A stretch of DNA of 64,000 bases, taken from assembly GCA_029891345.1 (NCBI GenBank), contig CM057009.1, positions 307,250,666 through 307,314,665 on the forward strand, given 5' to 3'. The notes beneath the pieces are model-generated. The model was not told the origin of the DNA and ran no database searches. It saw nothing but the letters and a program-made list of their open reading frames with translations. Below, one piece after another: positions 45,901 through 59,790 of the stretch (the stretch's first letter is position 1; each line of letters opens with the position of its first letter). Made by a program: the position numbers and the translations under genes. The DNA comes from Dryococelus australis (taxonomy: Eukaryota; Arthropoda; Insecta; Phasmatodea; Phasmatidae).

Positions 45901-48383
45901 TCGTGTCCTCTTATTTCGGTTTCTAAGGCAAAAAATTTCGCTCGTTTTACTATAAAACTTAGTCTCTGGGATATTTGAAATTGCCTCATTTATGGTTAGT
46001 TCATGTTTGTAGTGTAGTGCAAACACAATCACTATTGAAGCATTTCATACATGATAATTAGGCCACATATCTACACTGTTACTTATCTAAACACTCTTAT
46101 TGCTACTTTCGCAGGCTTATCTTGATAAGTTGACGTCTATTATTTTGATACTTATAATTTGAAATAGGATGTTGCCTTATGCATGGCGAATTTAAAAAGA
46201 AATACTTATAAAATAACGACCATGTTATATATTTAAATAATTAGATATTTCAAAATATTATCTATTAGAATAGAATGGAAAAAATTAAAAACAATGTTTA
46301 ATTAAATTAAAAAATGCTATAAACACCAAAGATATCCATACTTCTCCTTCTCATCGAAAACAAAGGACAGGCATGTTCGTTTCTGTAGAGAATGCTATAA
46401 TGAATACAAAATTAAATATAGCGATGCTAAACCATTAAAATGAGCAACTATATCATAAAATGATTCAATTTCGTAGGTAAAAATGTAACTGCCGAAGTCG
46501 TTATAAAATTCGTAAACTTTTTCTTTTTTAAATAGACATAAAATGGAGAGTTGTAGAGGACCTCCTGATACTAATGTGAAACAAGTAATAATTACAAAAG
46601 ACTTAATATAAGTAGTGATCACATCTCAGACATTAGAGATCACACAGATGCAATGGGTACATACGATTTTTATCATACAGCTAAATTTCTTGCTAACACT
46701 TATACTGTAAAAACATGTACTTAGTTAAAGATAGAAAAAGTAACTCAGTTTATGAATTGAAACATTTAATAAAATATATAGCACACATTTTCATAGAACA
46801 AGATAAACAGATCTGATGAAACAATTTTAAATTATGATAAAATATTTTAATTCTACTTGATAACATACATAAATAATTTATTCTTAAATAAAAAGAAAAT
46901 TATAACCCACTATTAAAAAAAATCTAGATATATGTTTATACATTAAAACAATACATACAAAGAACAGCTTTTAAAGACAAAGGAATAATTAAGTAATTAC
47001 TAAAGCCCATGTTAAAATTTCTTTGACTCTTTATAGTCAGCTACACAGGGCACAAAAATAAAATAAGGAATATTTCGAAAATAAATTGTATTTAATACTA
47101 ACCTACAATTGTTATAAAATTGTGAAACCCAATTTTTATTAACTAAATTATTTCTACAGCTGAACTAGAGAAAAAAATATTTAATACAACATCTCAATAA
47201 CTACCGTACTAAGGTATATAAAACGTTAATAAATTAAATAAAGGAATTTAACATCAGAGAATGTTTGCTAGTGATTACATTAAAACATTTGTATGGAACT
47301 GTATAAATTAAATAGTTATTCATAAATCGTCTTACAAAAAAATTCTGCTAATAAGGCAGTATCAATTTTAAAATTGATAATAAAATATTTTATTTGTTTA
47401 AATAGTTAATTATTAAATAAAAATAAAAAATTTCCACAGCATATTTTAACATGTAAAAATAATGTTTTTGATAGAAGTAAGTATCAGAAAATTTTGAAGT
47501 GAATTTAAGAATAGTAGATATAAATAACGAGAAAAAGTATTAAGATGCTTAAAAAACGATAATTTTTATGATAGACATATTTAAGTGGAGATTACTAATT
47601 ATATTTATCAATTATTAAAACATTATTATTTACAAAAACTTTTATATGGATATAATACGGCAAACCAAATCCATATTTATTTACATGTGACAATATTTAA
47701 AATATATGTAAATAGCAACACAAAAAAACTAAATTTAAAACTATAAACACTTCTGAAGAGCACCTTTCATTCTAATTGCAGTTGTGGAATATTAAAATAT
47801 ATAAGTAAGTAACCGGAAATGTCTTACACTATGGAATGCAAAAAACAAAACTAATAATTTAATTTTTCATATTATATTAAGTAATTTAATGGATGTAATA
47901 AAGAGCTAGTTACAGATATTTGTGAGAAACGCAAAAAGTATATTTTGTTAGAATGAAAATATTTAATATCAGAATAAAATTACACTAACGCACATGAGTT
48001 TTAAGAGTGGATTTTTAATATATATATATATATATATTAAAATAGATGAAAAATTTAATCTGGAAGACAATCTAAATAATTAATAAATAGGCCTAAATAA
48101 AAAAAATTACTGCAAAAATGAAAAAGCACTCAATTATATGTGAGTTAGTAAGATCCTGTCAATCAACCCTGTAACTTGTATCATAAATGTCCAAAATGTT
48201 CACATCAGTATATTCATGTTTTATTAGGTTTGATGTGCATTTTTTGTAAAAGTATCTGGTACACAGTGCTTTTTATTATATTGGTTTTGCCTACAAAAAT
48301 TGAAGTTTAAATAGGATATTTGATGCGAAAACGTACAGTATTAACAGAAGAGTTGTTTACCTCCTCGTAAATGTCCGCAAATA
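42903..48383. other. No assignable gene
   Basis: Mostly AT-rich, especially 45300-48380. A GC-richer block at 44440-45280 has open frames on both strands (137 and 111 codons) rich in Ser, Thr and Arg but without a recognisable domain. It may hold a host exon or promoter. An (AT)n tract lies at 48020. Confidence 0.35.
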
Positions 48384-49587
48384 CACTATCGACCAAAAAG
48401 TATTTGGGCACCCGTGAAGATAGGTAATTAAGCACGTCAGTTGACTTGTGTGGCCGCCATACGCTGCAGGCCGGTGTAGAACCACTTGGCAAGGAGATGG
48501 CACGAGGTACAGAGCTATCGGACTTCGATAAGGGCGTGATTGTGGGCTGCCATCTCAATGGGCTGTCTAGCCGGGCAATTGCACGGAAGGTAAACAGACC
48601 CAAATCAACGGTCGCTTTCGTCCTGCGTAAGTGGAAGGTCGATGGGCATTGTGCCAATGCTGCACGTTCTGGGCAATCTCCAATCTTGACCGACAGAAAT
48701 CGCAGAATCCTGAAACATGAAATTGCCAAAAATAGGGCACAACCCATGGCTACCATCTGACAGGAGTTTCATGCAGCAACAGGAGTATCGGTTTCCATTG
48801 GAACATTACGTACAGAGGCCCATCGACTTGGATATTTCGGAAGAACGGCTGCACATAATCCCCATATCACGGCAAGCAATAAAGCTCGGCCATTCCAGTG
48901 GTGTATGGACTGTCGCAACTGGACACTGGAGCAGTGGAAATCGGTTCTGTGGAGTGATGAGCCGAGGTTTACATTATTCCGGTCCGATGGACGTGTATGG
49001 GTGTGGCGTCTACCCGGGGAGCGGCTTCTGCCGGAGCGTATAGAGCCAACTAGGAAATTCGGTGGTGGAGTGATGGCGTGGGCTGTTTCACGGCCTTCGG
49101 CGTAGGACCGCTGGTGTTTGTCCTTGGTAGCATGAACACAGAGGCCTATTGTAATATTCCGGATAATGAAATGCTCCCAACATTGTGGCGTTTTAACGGA
49201 ATGGACCCGTGATACTTCCAGGATGACAATGCCAGGTGCCATGTTTCAAGGGCTACTATGCAGTGGTACGCCGACAACAATGTTCGCCGATTGGACTGGC
49301 CCGTCCAGAGCCACGACCTCAGCCCTATAGAACATATTTGGGACGAATTGGATAGCGGGGTGAGGGCTCTTCAGGCTCGGCCAAAATCCATTGCTCAACT
49401 CATGGAATGGTTGCAAGAGGAATGGCGACGAATCCCCGTGGATGTCCTGCAAACACTCGTAGAGAGCATGTCAGACAGGGTAGTTGCACTTATAGCCGCA
49501 AGAGGTGGCCCTACGAGATTCTAACGGAGTAACAACCACCGAGCAAACTTTGCGGACAGGTGCCCAATTACTTTTTGGTCGATAGTG
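48384..49587 (+). mobile_element. Full-length Tc1-like transposon
   Basis: Termini CACTATCGACCAAAAAG (48384) and its complement (ending 49587) are inverted, with TA outside both ends (48382-48383 and 49588-49589). Total length is 1,204 bp, normal for Tc1-like elements. The terminal repeats extend about 30 bp, continuing with 'tatttgggcacc' on the left. It contains a single transposase pseudogene. Confidence 0.95.
48497..49524 (+). pseudogene. Tc1-type DD34E transposase, inactivated
   Basis: The start at ATG 48497 gives MARGTELSDFDKG, the usual N-terminal helix-turn-helix region (LSSRAIARKVNRPKSTV). All three catalytic positions are visible: Asp in LWSDEPRF (about 48950), Asp in QDDNARCH (about 49222), and Glu in SPIEHIW (about 49330). 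The last two are separated by 34 residues. The frame is broken by an in-frame TGA at 48758-48760, a 1-base loss near 49080 that leads to a TAG at 49103, and a TGA at 49210-49212. The C-terminus ends normally at 49524 (ARGGPTRF). The enzyme would cut and paste the element via its terminal repeats, but this copy cannot be translated intact. Confidence 0.95.
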
Positions 49588-51889
49588 TAGATACGCGACT
49601 GTAGCACAAGAACAGTATGGAAATAAAATATGGGGTATTTTATTTACAAACAGAGTTTGCTTTTACATTTTTTTTAAATATCTTGTTTATTTAAAATAAG
49701 CCTAAAATGATTTCATATTTTCAATTCATATGTCATATTACACTGTTTGGATTTCTTTGCGAAATAATTAATTGAATGTAGAACCTTATATATAATTAAT
49801 TTGAAATTAAATTTACATGAAACGATGTTTTTCCTGTAGTTTTTTAAATATTAATTTACAGATATTTTTAGAAATATTAATACTCCACTTTTAAATTATT
49901 ATTGAAATCCTCCTTAGCTATTTTTTAACTCTGGAAATGTTTGTCTGATCTTCGATACAGCGCAGGCGGGAGATATTTTCCGTACATTTTCCTACAGAAT
50001 GTTCCAACCGCTCGTAACATTTATAATCTTTTCCAGCAAATTTTGTTTTGCTTACAGTAAACATATATTATTTAATATTTATTTTTAGGCTACTTCAACG
50101 CAAAGCCGGTTTTCCACCGCGTTCGTAACTCTCGGACGACACTAAAAATCCATATTTCATCATATGGGTGATATCACTCATAAATGCGCAGTTCATTATT
50201 CTCTCCTTTTAACACGCTACATTTTCATTAAGGGACCAACCCGTGATCGAGAGGGGGCCAGCTTCTATCACCCTGCCTCATTCCAAACACAGTCTAATTT
50301 TCTGGTCCTCTGATCCAGAACGAATGAGATATTAGGATTTAGCTTACATATTAAGAGTTATAAATATTTTATCTTCACATTAGGCGAGATATCACTAGGA
50401 AATTTCAGTTTATATCTGTAGATCCGTAGCTATGTAATACTGATATTTGTGCGAGTAAATGCTCCGGTGAGAATAACAGACATCATAACAGTTAATGAAA
50501 CAAAATTAACCCACGTCCTACACCACTTAAATAATCAAGCAATTGTACTAACGTGCACTGTATTTTACAGAGCAGCATTTTGTGAATTAAAAACTCAATC
50601 GAATTGGAGAAATTTTCAAAAGTAATATGCATATAAATTTGCCACCAAAATATTTTTAGTAGAAATTAAAGACTTTTGAAAATATATAGTTTCGTTCTAT
50701 GTATGTTTTTAAAACACAATTTGTGTTACATCCATTTGGATTATTTGTACGAACGAAGAAGTCACAATGTTTGTCGACCATTATTTACAGAAGTCTTTTT
50801 TAATTTTGACTATAAATAACAATAATATTAAATTCTAAGCCTTTATGCAAAGTTGCAAAGTTTCTGTGAACAAACAAATTATTATGTGCGAAATTTTTAA
50901 ATGTTAAATAAAATAAGAAGTATTTTATTTTAACGTTATAAATTACCATAAAATTATTATAAAAAAGTATTATTCATGTGGTCTATGTTTTCGTGATTAT
51001 TGAAAAATTGCATCGCCTAAAGCACAATTGAAAACATTAAAAATATAATCTTTATTTGAGGAAACTGTTAGAAATTAAATCCATCAAAATCGATTCAGTA
51101 ATACCTGTGTTCATAGGAGTGCAGAAGAACGCTCGTACAAACACAATGGCGGAAAAACTATTTCACTGCTTTTCCACCCCGAGAAAATTATGCTACCAAC
51201 GCCATGCGCTTAATGCCTGCTGTCCACATAAAGGTTTCTATCAAAACAGGTTAAGTGTTCCAGATAAATGAGTAGTATTTTGGAAAACATAGGGCTGTCT
51301 GTTGGTAATCCAAACTGCGTTAAGTGTGCCATAAAAATTCTTGTATACTTAATTGGTGTTAATATTAATATATTTCCTTAGTTACAACCGCAGCACCAAA
51401 ACCGTTCGTGGTGGGTACCATTATAGATCATTTATACTGTATAAAATATTTTGAATTTTTACAGAGACAAATATAAAATTCAAAACCCCTGAAGCCAACG
51501 TTTTGAAATCTAACGTGCAAAAATTCATCATATTGTACACAGCATGACTTGCTTGCCAAATCTTGCACAAGTAATTTCAACTGTTCCTGTTATTATGTAT
51601 GTGGGCCTAATTTTCATGTAGGAGTATCTTCTAAATGGGTGGGAGATATAAAGGTTTTTTAAGAATCCATAAGGAAATTTTTAACAGTGTACTGACTGCA
51701 CAAGTGGATTATAACTCCCTCGTAGGATAGCACCATATACGGCTAAAACGTACACCGTGTCTTCATTTATGACGATTTTCACATGAAAAAATGAAGGTCT
51801 TATGACATATCTCTAGGAAATAGAAGTTATGTATTAGCACATTCGATGATTGTCATACATACACTATACAAAGTTAACTTACAATCAGT
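49588..51889. other. No gene seen
   Basis: AT-rich intergenic DNA with no defensible open frame, tRNA-like element or terminal repeat. Confidence 0.45.
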
Positions 51890-52450
51890 CATATAGCTTC
51901 GTGGGTATAGCACACTAAACTTAAGTGTAATTATAGCTGCCATTTTGAAAATAAGTGTCTGACGCACCTAAAACCTACAATTTAATATGGCCTACCACAA
52001 TACAATTTATTAGACAAATTTTGTGGGAATCGGTTGATTATTTCACTAGATATGATGTGAAAATATAAGTGTACATGGACTAACATAGCGCTACTTGTGC
52101 GAAGAATTTAGGTAAAATCGATTAATTACTGCCTGAAACACGGAAGAAAACTTTTCATTTATTTGTTGATATCTTACAAAATTGCTTTAAAAATATGTTC
52201 TGTATACGATCCTTCCAACAGATATGGTCAAAACACAGCATTTGGTTGAATTTGGTTAAATTGTTTAGTAGATATGACAAACTTATTAAAATATTTATAT
52301 GGCCGCAGCGTTGAAAATTAATTCTGACCCCATTTAAATCACGTAAGTTTACATGTCCTTCTGTAGCAGTGGTGGTTTGCAAAAATTGGTGCAAATCAGT
52401 AGAATTGTTCCAGAAATACCAGAAATTGTTCAGTTTCTTTACCTCGCACT
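51890..52450 (+). repeat. Family-A repeat units (third locus)
   Basis: Two to three units in the same orientation as 600-1880. They carry 'gctgccattttgaaaataagtg' (about 51935), 'gtttacatgg' and 'acatgtcc' words, 'ggttgattatttc', and a second core near 52300. No zinc-finger gene is attached here. Confidence 0.65.
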
Positions 52451-52609
52451 ACTTTGCAAGAAGGTTGGCAAAATAGTATCTTTGTAAGCATAGTTTATTC
52501 ATCTAATTGATAATAAATTATGTATCTAAGCAGCAACGACATGACAATAGTTAGACAATCTTGAAGTAACGCCAGCGCATCTTTGAAGTTACAGAAAAAC
52601 TAGTAAAGG

Positions 52610-52880
52610 CGTTGTAAAATGAGCGACGGAAGTGAGTGAAGAAATTTGGGCGGCTCTTAACAGCGAGGTCTTGAGAGTCGATGAGGGTGATTGATGGAGC
52701 AGCGCCGGAATGAAAGGGCGGGGGAAACCGGAAATTCCCGAGAAAGCCCGCCGACCAGCGGCATCGTCCGGCACGATTACCACAATTGGAAAATCCGGGA
52801 GTGGCCCGGCCGGAGATCGAACCGGTTCGCCATGGCAGGAGGCGGGCAAGCTAACCGGTCAGCCACCGCGGCGCTGGGTT
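52610..52880 (-). mobile_element. tRNA-derived SINE
   Basis: On the minus strand the head at about 52878-52800 has A-box-like GCGGTGGCTGACCGGTTAGC and a perfect B box, GGTTCGATCTCC. A GC-rich body follows to about 52610. The head and body are much more GC-rich than the flanks. The head structure differs from the SINEs at 3.5 and 25.0 kb, so at least two SINE families are present. Confidence 0.75.
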
Positions 52881-55800
52881 GTAGAATGATTCGAAAAATG
52901 TACTAAGAATGTAACGGCTCCATAAAAATAATTTTTTGTTGTGTTAATAGCAAGCTCACTCATGATTACATCAGCGAACAACAAATGATAGGCCTCCAAA
53001 GACAGTCGTTGAGTGACATGTTAAGCTGGCTCATAAAAGAATACCCAGAGCGATGCAAAAACTGCAGTGTCACTTAATTCAGTGTATGACTAAGCAGAAA
53101 CGCGTCAACGCTGCTACTTAATGGATCGTCTTCTGTGTCGTTCTAAGGCACTTACACTTTGTCATTTTTTCTACCAATTATCGGTCTTGTAACATGTTCT
53201 TCTGTGAGGTTTCGCGAGGAAGTAATTACGTTTAATCCTGTTAAGACGTGACGCGAGTACCTAACTACACGCAAGCCGACATGTATTTTGTAGTTTACGT
53301 TTGCAGAAAAATAGTTGCAGGATCGTCCTGTGACAAACAATACATCGAAATATATTAAGTGCGAGATATATACGATTAAGTGCGAGATGCTTATAAAGTA
53401 TTTCACAACAAATCACGTTCTTGATAAATATAAAGAAGAAAACAGTACCTTGTTAATGGAATTGGGAACATCGTATTAACTTGCATTGTGGCACCGCATA
53501 CATTTGTTTTAATACGATGACCAAGAAACGTCAACCGAACATTTACGGTGTTCCGTATCTGTTGCATGACGATTCAACAATGCGGTGACATCGTATTCTG
53601 TACGTTGAACATTGTGAAGTACTTAATGTCGCGTCACGGTGTACAGTAATCGTTCCTGTGTAACCCGCAGGCGATGTACTGTATTCACATGCAGTTGATT
53701 TCTGTTTTTTATTTCCTTCGGCAAGTCAAACTAAACTAAACTAAATATTTCTTATATCTCGCTACCGCACATATTCTAGTAGGTTTCTCTGTATTTGAAC
53801 CTGGCACATTTGCTACACAAAAATATCGCCCTCTTAATCTTGGTAACATATACAGTCAACAATTTGCAAATAACTACATGATAAAATTGTTTACCATCTT
53901 GAACAGGCAGATATAACCAAACTAATTACAGGTATCTACTGAATATTAATAACATTGTCTAACGAAAAATAATTCCGTACGAAGTGAGGTAATTCGCTTA
54001 GTTTTTTTTTTGTCGTTTGTATTGTGCCATACTTTGTTAATTGTCATAATCTAAACAAAAGAACTTATCTGCATTTAAGTCAAACTTATCTAATTTCTAC
54101 AAAATAATATTATATTTACATTTTTGTCTGAGGTGCTAAACAGTCATTTAAGAGTTTTAAATTACAGTTCGCTTTACTAATTTGATGTTCTGCAACACTA
54201 GTACACAGTTATTTAAAAATAATGTAAGGCTATCTTTATTAATCTTAGTATTTGAAGTTGTTCAACAAGATTTTTTATTTGAGAATTATTTACATTTATG
54301 TTGAGTATGACATATATTTCAAAGTTTGGACCCAATAAGAGACACACATCTGCAACATTAATGTTAGTACGCATAACAACATTCCTTTATCTTACGAAAT
54401 TATTTATATGCGACATGCAGTAAAATTACAGGAAAGGTGGATTTGTTTTCAAGCTACGATGAAAGGGACTAGAAATTTTACAAACATTTTGAAGTGACTA
54501 GGAGAATGGAAATTTTTTATGAAACACCGTATTTTCAATAATGACGACGATTGTAACAAATATAGTTGCAAAAAATATTAACACAACGTTTGGGGCATGA
54601 AGAAACAGTAGTTGTTATTAATAAATCGATAACTGAGGCGGTTTTCATTTTGTTATCTAATAACGATTATATCTAGAACAGCGCCATTATTTCTGTAAAT
54701 TATTTGAAAATATTGAAAATAAGTGTAACTCGCCTGTTTATTTTGTTAAGTAAAATTGAATTTTTTGTTTTATGTATGTACATATTTACTGCATGCCTAC
54801 CAAACGTAAGCTATTTGTATTTACATGAAATTTTTTTTAAAAATATTAATTAATAATTTCATATAAACACATTAATATAATTGAGTTGAAAATTCATTTG
54901 AATCATTAAACAACCCTTTCATTTACCACTTGTTTAGGAAAGAAATTACAGTCAGGATAAATACGTTTCTCAATTAATGTCAGTTATTTTAAACCCATTA
55001 AACAAAACCAGACATTATTTTTGGAATAAAAAACAGTAAGTAATAATTATAAACAAGGCTGTATATATTATTTAAATTCTAAGATACAATAAGTATTATA
55101 ATTCACTAATCCACTTAAGAGTTTGCTGACAGAGTAAATGAAAACTGATTTCCAGAGCACGACTAATTGCAGGAAGACGCTCATTTTGCTATCATCTCGA
55201 AAAACTAGTTTTTATGCAAGGACATACTTATAAAAACTTTCAAGCTGAGAACAAAAAATTTCAAGTGAATTTGTGGACGCCGTTTCACTGTTAAGTTTAA
55301 AAAAAAAAAAAAAAGACGCTTTAACCAAATATTAAATATTCCCTCTAACACAGTTGATTATTTCTACGTGAAAATAAACAATATAGTTCTATAATAAGTC
55401 AACTTGCATGCATATGAATACATTAAATGTTCACAGTTACTTTCACTAGAATACACGGTTTTAGCGCTACTCATGTCATTCGTATGAGTATTATTCCTGT
55501 CCGTACGACGCTGATGATAAAAGTTTTCTTGTTGAAACATATAGTGAGAAAGAGAAAGTGGCCAAGGGCTGGTAGTTTAATAGTTAAGATTGTAAAAACC
55601 TGTTTATTTTTGTGGTTTTTATATTTGAGAACCTTAATACATGTAAAATTATGCGAGGACACGAGTTAGAAAGGAAGAGCACATCCTCAGCAGGGATTTC
55701 AGGAAAGCCCAATTAATTGTAAACAGCCTATGTAGATAGTAAGTGTGGGTTTTATCATGCCTAACCTAGTTCACTCAACGTCTGTGAAAGGAACCACTCA

Positions 55801-56834
55801 ATTTTTTTTACTACAAAGAACACTATAAACATTTAAAGAAACATTTTAACTTTCCTAAGGCGCACTAGAATAAGAGAAATTTAGTATTTTATTTAAGGGT
55901 GTTTGCTGATTAAAACTGTTACATACAAAAAGGTTTCAAATTGGGGGAAAAAGTAGGAAGAAATAAAGAAACAATGCAACGTGTGTAACTACAACTTTTT
56001 TTATTTATCGACATGAACATAGAATGAGTATTTATTACAATAATATTTACAACTAATTTTTCTCTGATAATTTGTATCCTATAGAACGCTCAGGAGAGTG
56101 GACCTCCTGTCTTAGTAGTAAAAATGTTTTATTAATGGCAATGAAAATATAATGAATTTCACTTATTTTCGTATAGTGAAGCGCCAAATACATCTTTTTG
56201 ATCATAATAAATGAAATCGTCTGTAATCTAATAAATATCGTACACGGTACTCTCATTACACAAGTTTCACACTCACACACACACACACACACACATAAAT
56301 TCAAATTCGGTACATGTACTAATATATAACAAGTTAACTTCTGAATAAAACTATTCGCTGTGTGAACGTGCGTGATTGTTCCTTAAAATAAAAATTTCTC
56401 TAGCGAAGGAAGTTGACTCTGTTGAAGAATGTGCAATATCCCGAAGGTTGTGAGAATTACCGGCTGGCACAAAAGACACACACCTGGTTTCAAAATGTCC
56501 TGTTTGCTTCATAAACAATTCGAGTTCCTTATTCTCGATATTTCACACAGCTAATAATCGATGAAGCGAATTTCAGCATGGTTGTAATTGCATTTGCTGA
56601 AAACAATAAAGTTAGCTCCGCGAATGACAGCAATGCTTGTGAATTCAGTAACAAAACTCATCTTCAAACAGCTTTCCTTAATAAAATAATTACATACTCT
56701 ACGAATAAATAGCTATACTGCTTGAAGTTAAATTTCCTGAAAGTAATTCGTTGATCCAACGTACGTAACGACTGGTTCTTTGAAAGAATGAGATCGTTAG
56801 TGACACTTTGTAGTGACATTTGTGTATATATTGC
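52881..56834. other. No gene seen
   Basis: AT-rich intergenic DNA. A poly-A tract lies at 55299 and a (CA)n microsatellite at 56270-56295. Short open frames are not supported. Confidence 0.4.
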
Positions 56835-57360
56835 TACGGGCTCGCTGCCTTGTTCCGCGCGAGCGAGTAGAAGTGAAGGACAGAGCAGTTATATGACAGC
56901 GGCGGATAGTCAATGAAATGTTTTGGATGACAGGCGAACGATAAACCAGGAACTGCGTATCTGTTACATAAAGCAAGCCGAAACGATAATCCTTTCTGCG
57001 GCGCGCTCTGCTGACTCTGGTGCTGTATTGAGTTTCTGTATTTATCTGAAGAATTTTCTAGTGTTTTGCTGCCCTAGTTTCTCTAAGCGTGGCTCGGGTT
57101 GCGTAGAACTTTCCAGTTCAAGGCCGGTAGAGTGTAAATAGTGCGACGGGCCTCCGGGCCGGGAGTTTAGATGAGTAGCTGAGTGGTTAGAGTTTTGGCG
57201 ACAGACGGCGGACGAACGAAACGAACGACGAGAGAAGTGACCAGCGGGGGAGGAAAATCTACGACTGTGAGCATTGGAGCAGTGAAGAGTACGGCTGGCA
57301 GGCCGGACTACTGGACTGGGTGCGTGAGTGGAAGACATTACAGATGACGGCAACATATAG
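56835..57360 (+). promoter_or_regulatory. GC-rich island, possible promoter/5' exon
   Basis: A local GC rise with CpG-containing text ('tccgcgcgagcgag', 'gggcctccgggccggg', 'gacggcggacgaacgaaacg') amid AT-rich DNA. A roughly 45-bp direct repeat (GACTGKTTCTTTGAAASAATGAGATC core) lies on both sides at about 56771 and 57799, so the block may instead be part of a repeat. There is no confirmed start site or coding exon. Confidence 0.3.
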
Positions 57361-58625
57361 ACAGAACGTATGTTAATGATTAGTATGAGTAATAGACTAT
57401 AACTAGAGACCTGAAAAAATTGCGAGTTCTATGACCTGCGGGCTAGACTCTACAGTCGCATGTACAAACATGCCGACACTAACTGTACGTTGGTTTGTCT
57501 GCTGTCACAGTGGATGGCGACGATTGGGCCAGCGTTCTCAAGGAGGAGTCCACCACAGTGTGGACCAATGACTTAAGTTATATAAACGCAAGTATTTTGA
57601 ATTCTAGCTTGTCCCAAAACAGAGACGTTAAGAAGGATTTTAATTAAAGTAAAAGTATACATTAGTTATTGCACTCATTGAGAAATGAAAAGTGTTTCAG
57701 TAGAATTAGACTGATTAATGCTGTAGATAATAGCTGTGTGAATAAATTAAAATTCAAATATTACGCCCTTCTGTGGTCTTGTAACAAGGTAGGTATCGAC
57801 TGTTTCTTTGAAACAATGAGATCAATAGTGACACTTTATTGTGGGATGTACTCTATGAATAGAAGGCGATTACTCATCCAATATAGGCTAAGAGGAATAA
57901 GTGGTCCGGCATCAATGTTAAACCTCCAGTCCGTACCAACCTGGTACTCTTATGAACAACTTTTACATTTGACGAAGTAAACATTTCGATTTTCCATTTT
58001 TCATTTGATTTGTTAATTTTGCCATTTAAACTAATAAACTAGACTTTAAAAATACTTCTGTTCTAATGAATAACCAGTTTTAATTCAGCTGTTTTGGGAT
58101 TGACTTAAAAATTATATAGATTGAGCACACACATTTTACTGTTCAGCAATATAGGTCACCACATATTCACTGAGTCAATAAACTTTATCTGGTGGGATAT
58201 TATTTTGGTTACAATTTATTTATTGAACGTTGGTAATTGCAAAGACATTTCATGAGGAATATTTAGTTGCTCAATATGTATTAATTAAAACAATGTACAA
58301 AGAGTTTTCAAGACGTTGATTGATAATCTGCTAAACTTTGTTCTATGAACACTAAGTCAATGTAGTTTTTCAATTCACTTGATTAATTGTAATATTATCA
58401 TGGATCGGTGTACATAAGCAAGTGTTGGAAACCTAATAGATACATTTACTAAGGTTTTTTCGGGAGAGATGAAGCACATTTTTAAAATGTGAAACCGTGC
58501 CTACATGGAAGACATAAGTTTCAGTTTGAATATAATAGAAGTTACAGTAGTTGTTAAAGGTTAGCTTCCGGTCACTAAAAATATTTCCTTAAGGCGAAAT
58601 TGCCAAAGCAGTAATTTTAAAAATA
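57361..58625. other. No gene seen
   Basis: AT-rich sequence. It contains the second copy of the ~45-bp direct repeat near 57799. A 103-codon frame (57669-57980) has no recognisable domain. Confidence 0.35.
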
Positions 58626-59637
58626 TGTTGTTTGCGGCATCTCTCTCAAAGGGGTAGGTGTGAGATGCCGCATAGTTTGGGAGAGATGTCGCAAAATTTT
58701 ATTACCAAAACTAACTACACATAGCTTTACCAATTAAACGCAAGCATTAAAAAACTATTTATATTGCAGAGATGTTAAACATTCCAACTTTTGAAGATAT
58801 TTATGGAGCCATAAAATCGTTAAAAAATATTGTAAATGTTTAAAAAAATTAAAAAGTTAAAGGAAAGGTATTAGAATATGAAAAGTTGTAATTAAACTGT
58901 TCATTAATTTTTAAGGCATCTAACTAAAGTGATTAATATTGTGCTTATGAAAACAACTTAAAACTATGATATAAATATAATATATATGGCCACATTGATC
59001 TAACGCCCCTAAGAAAATTGTCTTTTCATAACAAATTGCTTACATTACGAAATTAATGTTTGACATTTAAAATAAAAAATGACCAATTTAACTTATTGGT
59101 AGGCCTAACGTTCAACTCATACGCAAAACACTTATTTTCCCCTCATCACAAAGACAACTAAACTTTGTCTTTTATTTTCAACTATCGCTATTTTTTCTTT
59201 TAAGTTAATGCTTCGAACATTTTCCCTATCACAGTTCGTACACATGTTCATGTAATCTGTACATGTTTCGTGCATCTACATTTCACCCTGAATGCAGCGA
59301 ATCCAGTCGGCAGTTTGTTTTGTGACGTAATAATTTCCCCAACACACTATGCACTGATACTATCCACAAAATTCGTCGTATCTTCCTCATTCTAATCAGA
59401 ACACTATTTCCATATTTGTACATTTTTCTTTTTTTACTGTTAGCTTTCCTCTGACTATTTCCCATGGCTGCTGATTTTTTTCCTCGGTGGCATATTTCTT
59501 TGCTTGAAAGTTCTCTGGTGATGTTAATATTGTTGATTGTTGGTGTAGAAATTGTAGGCAATGGGCTTATTTCATGTAAATACTTCGAAGGGCTGGATGG
59601 ATCAGTAACTGAAATAGTTTCAGATGCATGTGAACCC

Positions 59638-59790
59638 AAAGAGCCTGGATAGTCGGATTCAGTGTTTGAAATGGAGACAGGTACAAGTAAATCTGAGGAG
59701 TATGATCAGTCAACGAAGGTAATACAGAGCGAAGGAGCCTGGGCGGTCAGATGCAGTGTTTGGAATGGGTTCAGATCTTTGTGGCGTGGG
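59638..59790. repeat. ~91-bp two-copy tandem duplication
   Basis: The words 'gagcctgg..rgtcrgat.cagtgtttg.aatgg' appear at about 59641 and 59732. It lies within the C-terminal spacer of the pogo-type transposase pseudogene. Confidence 0.6.

Noticed and set aside
48307..49242. Long minus-strand frames (149 and 157 codons)
   Set aside because: They are shadows of the Tc1 transposase on the opposite strand.
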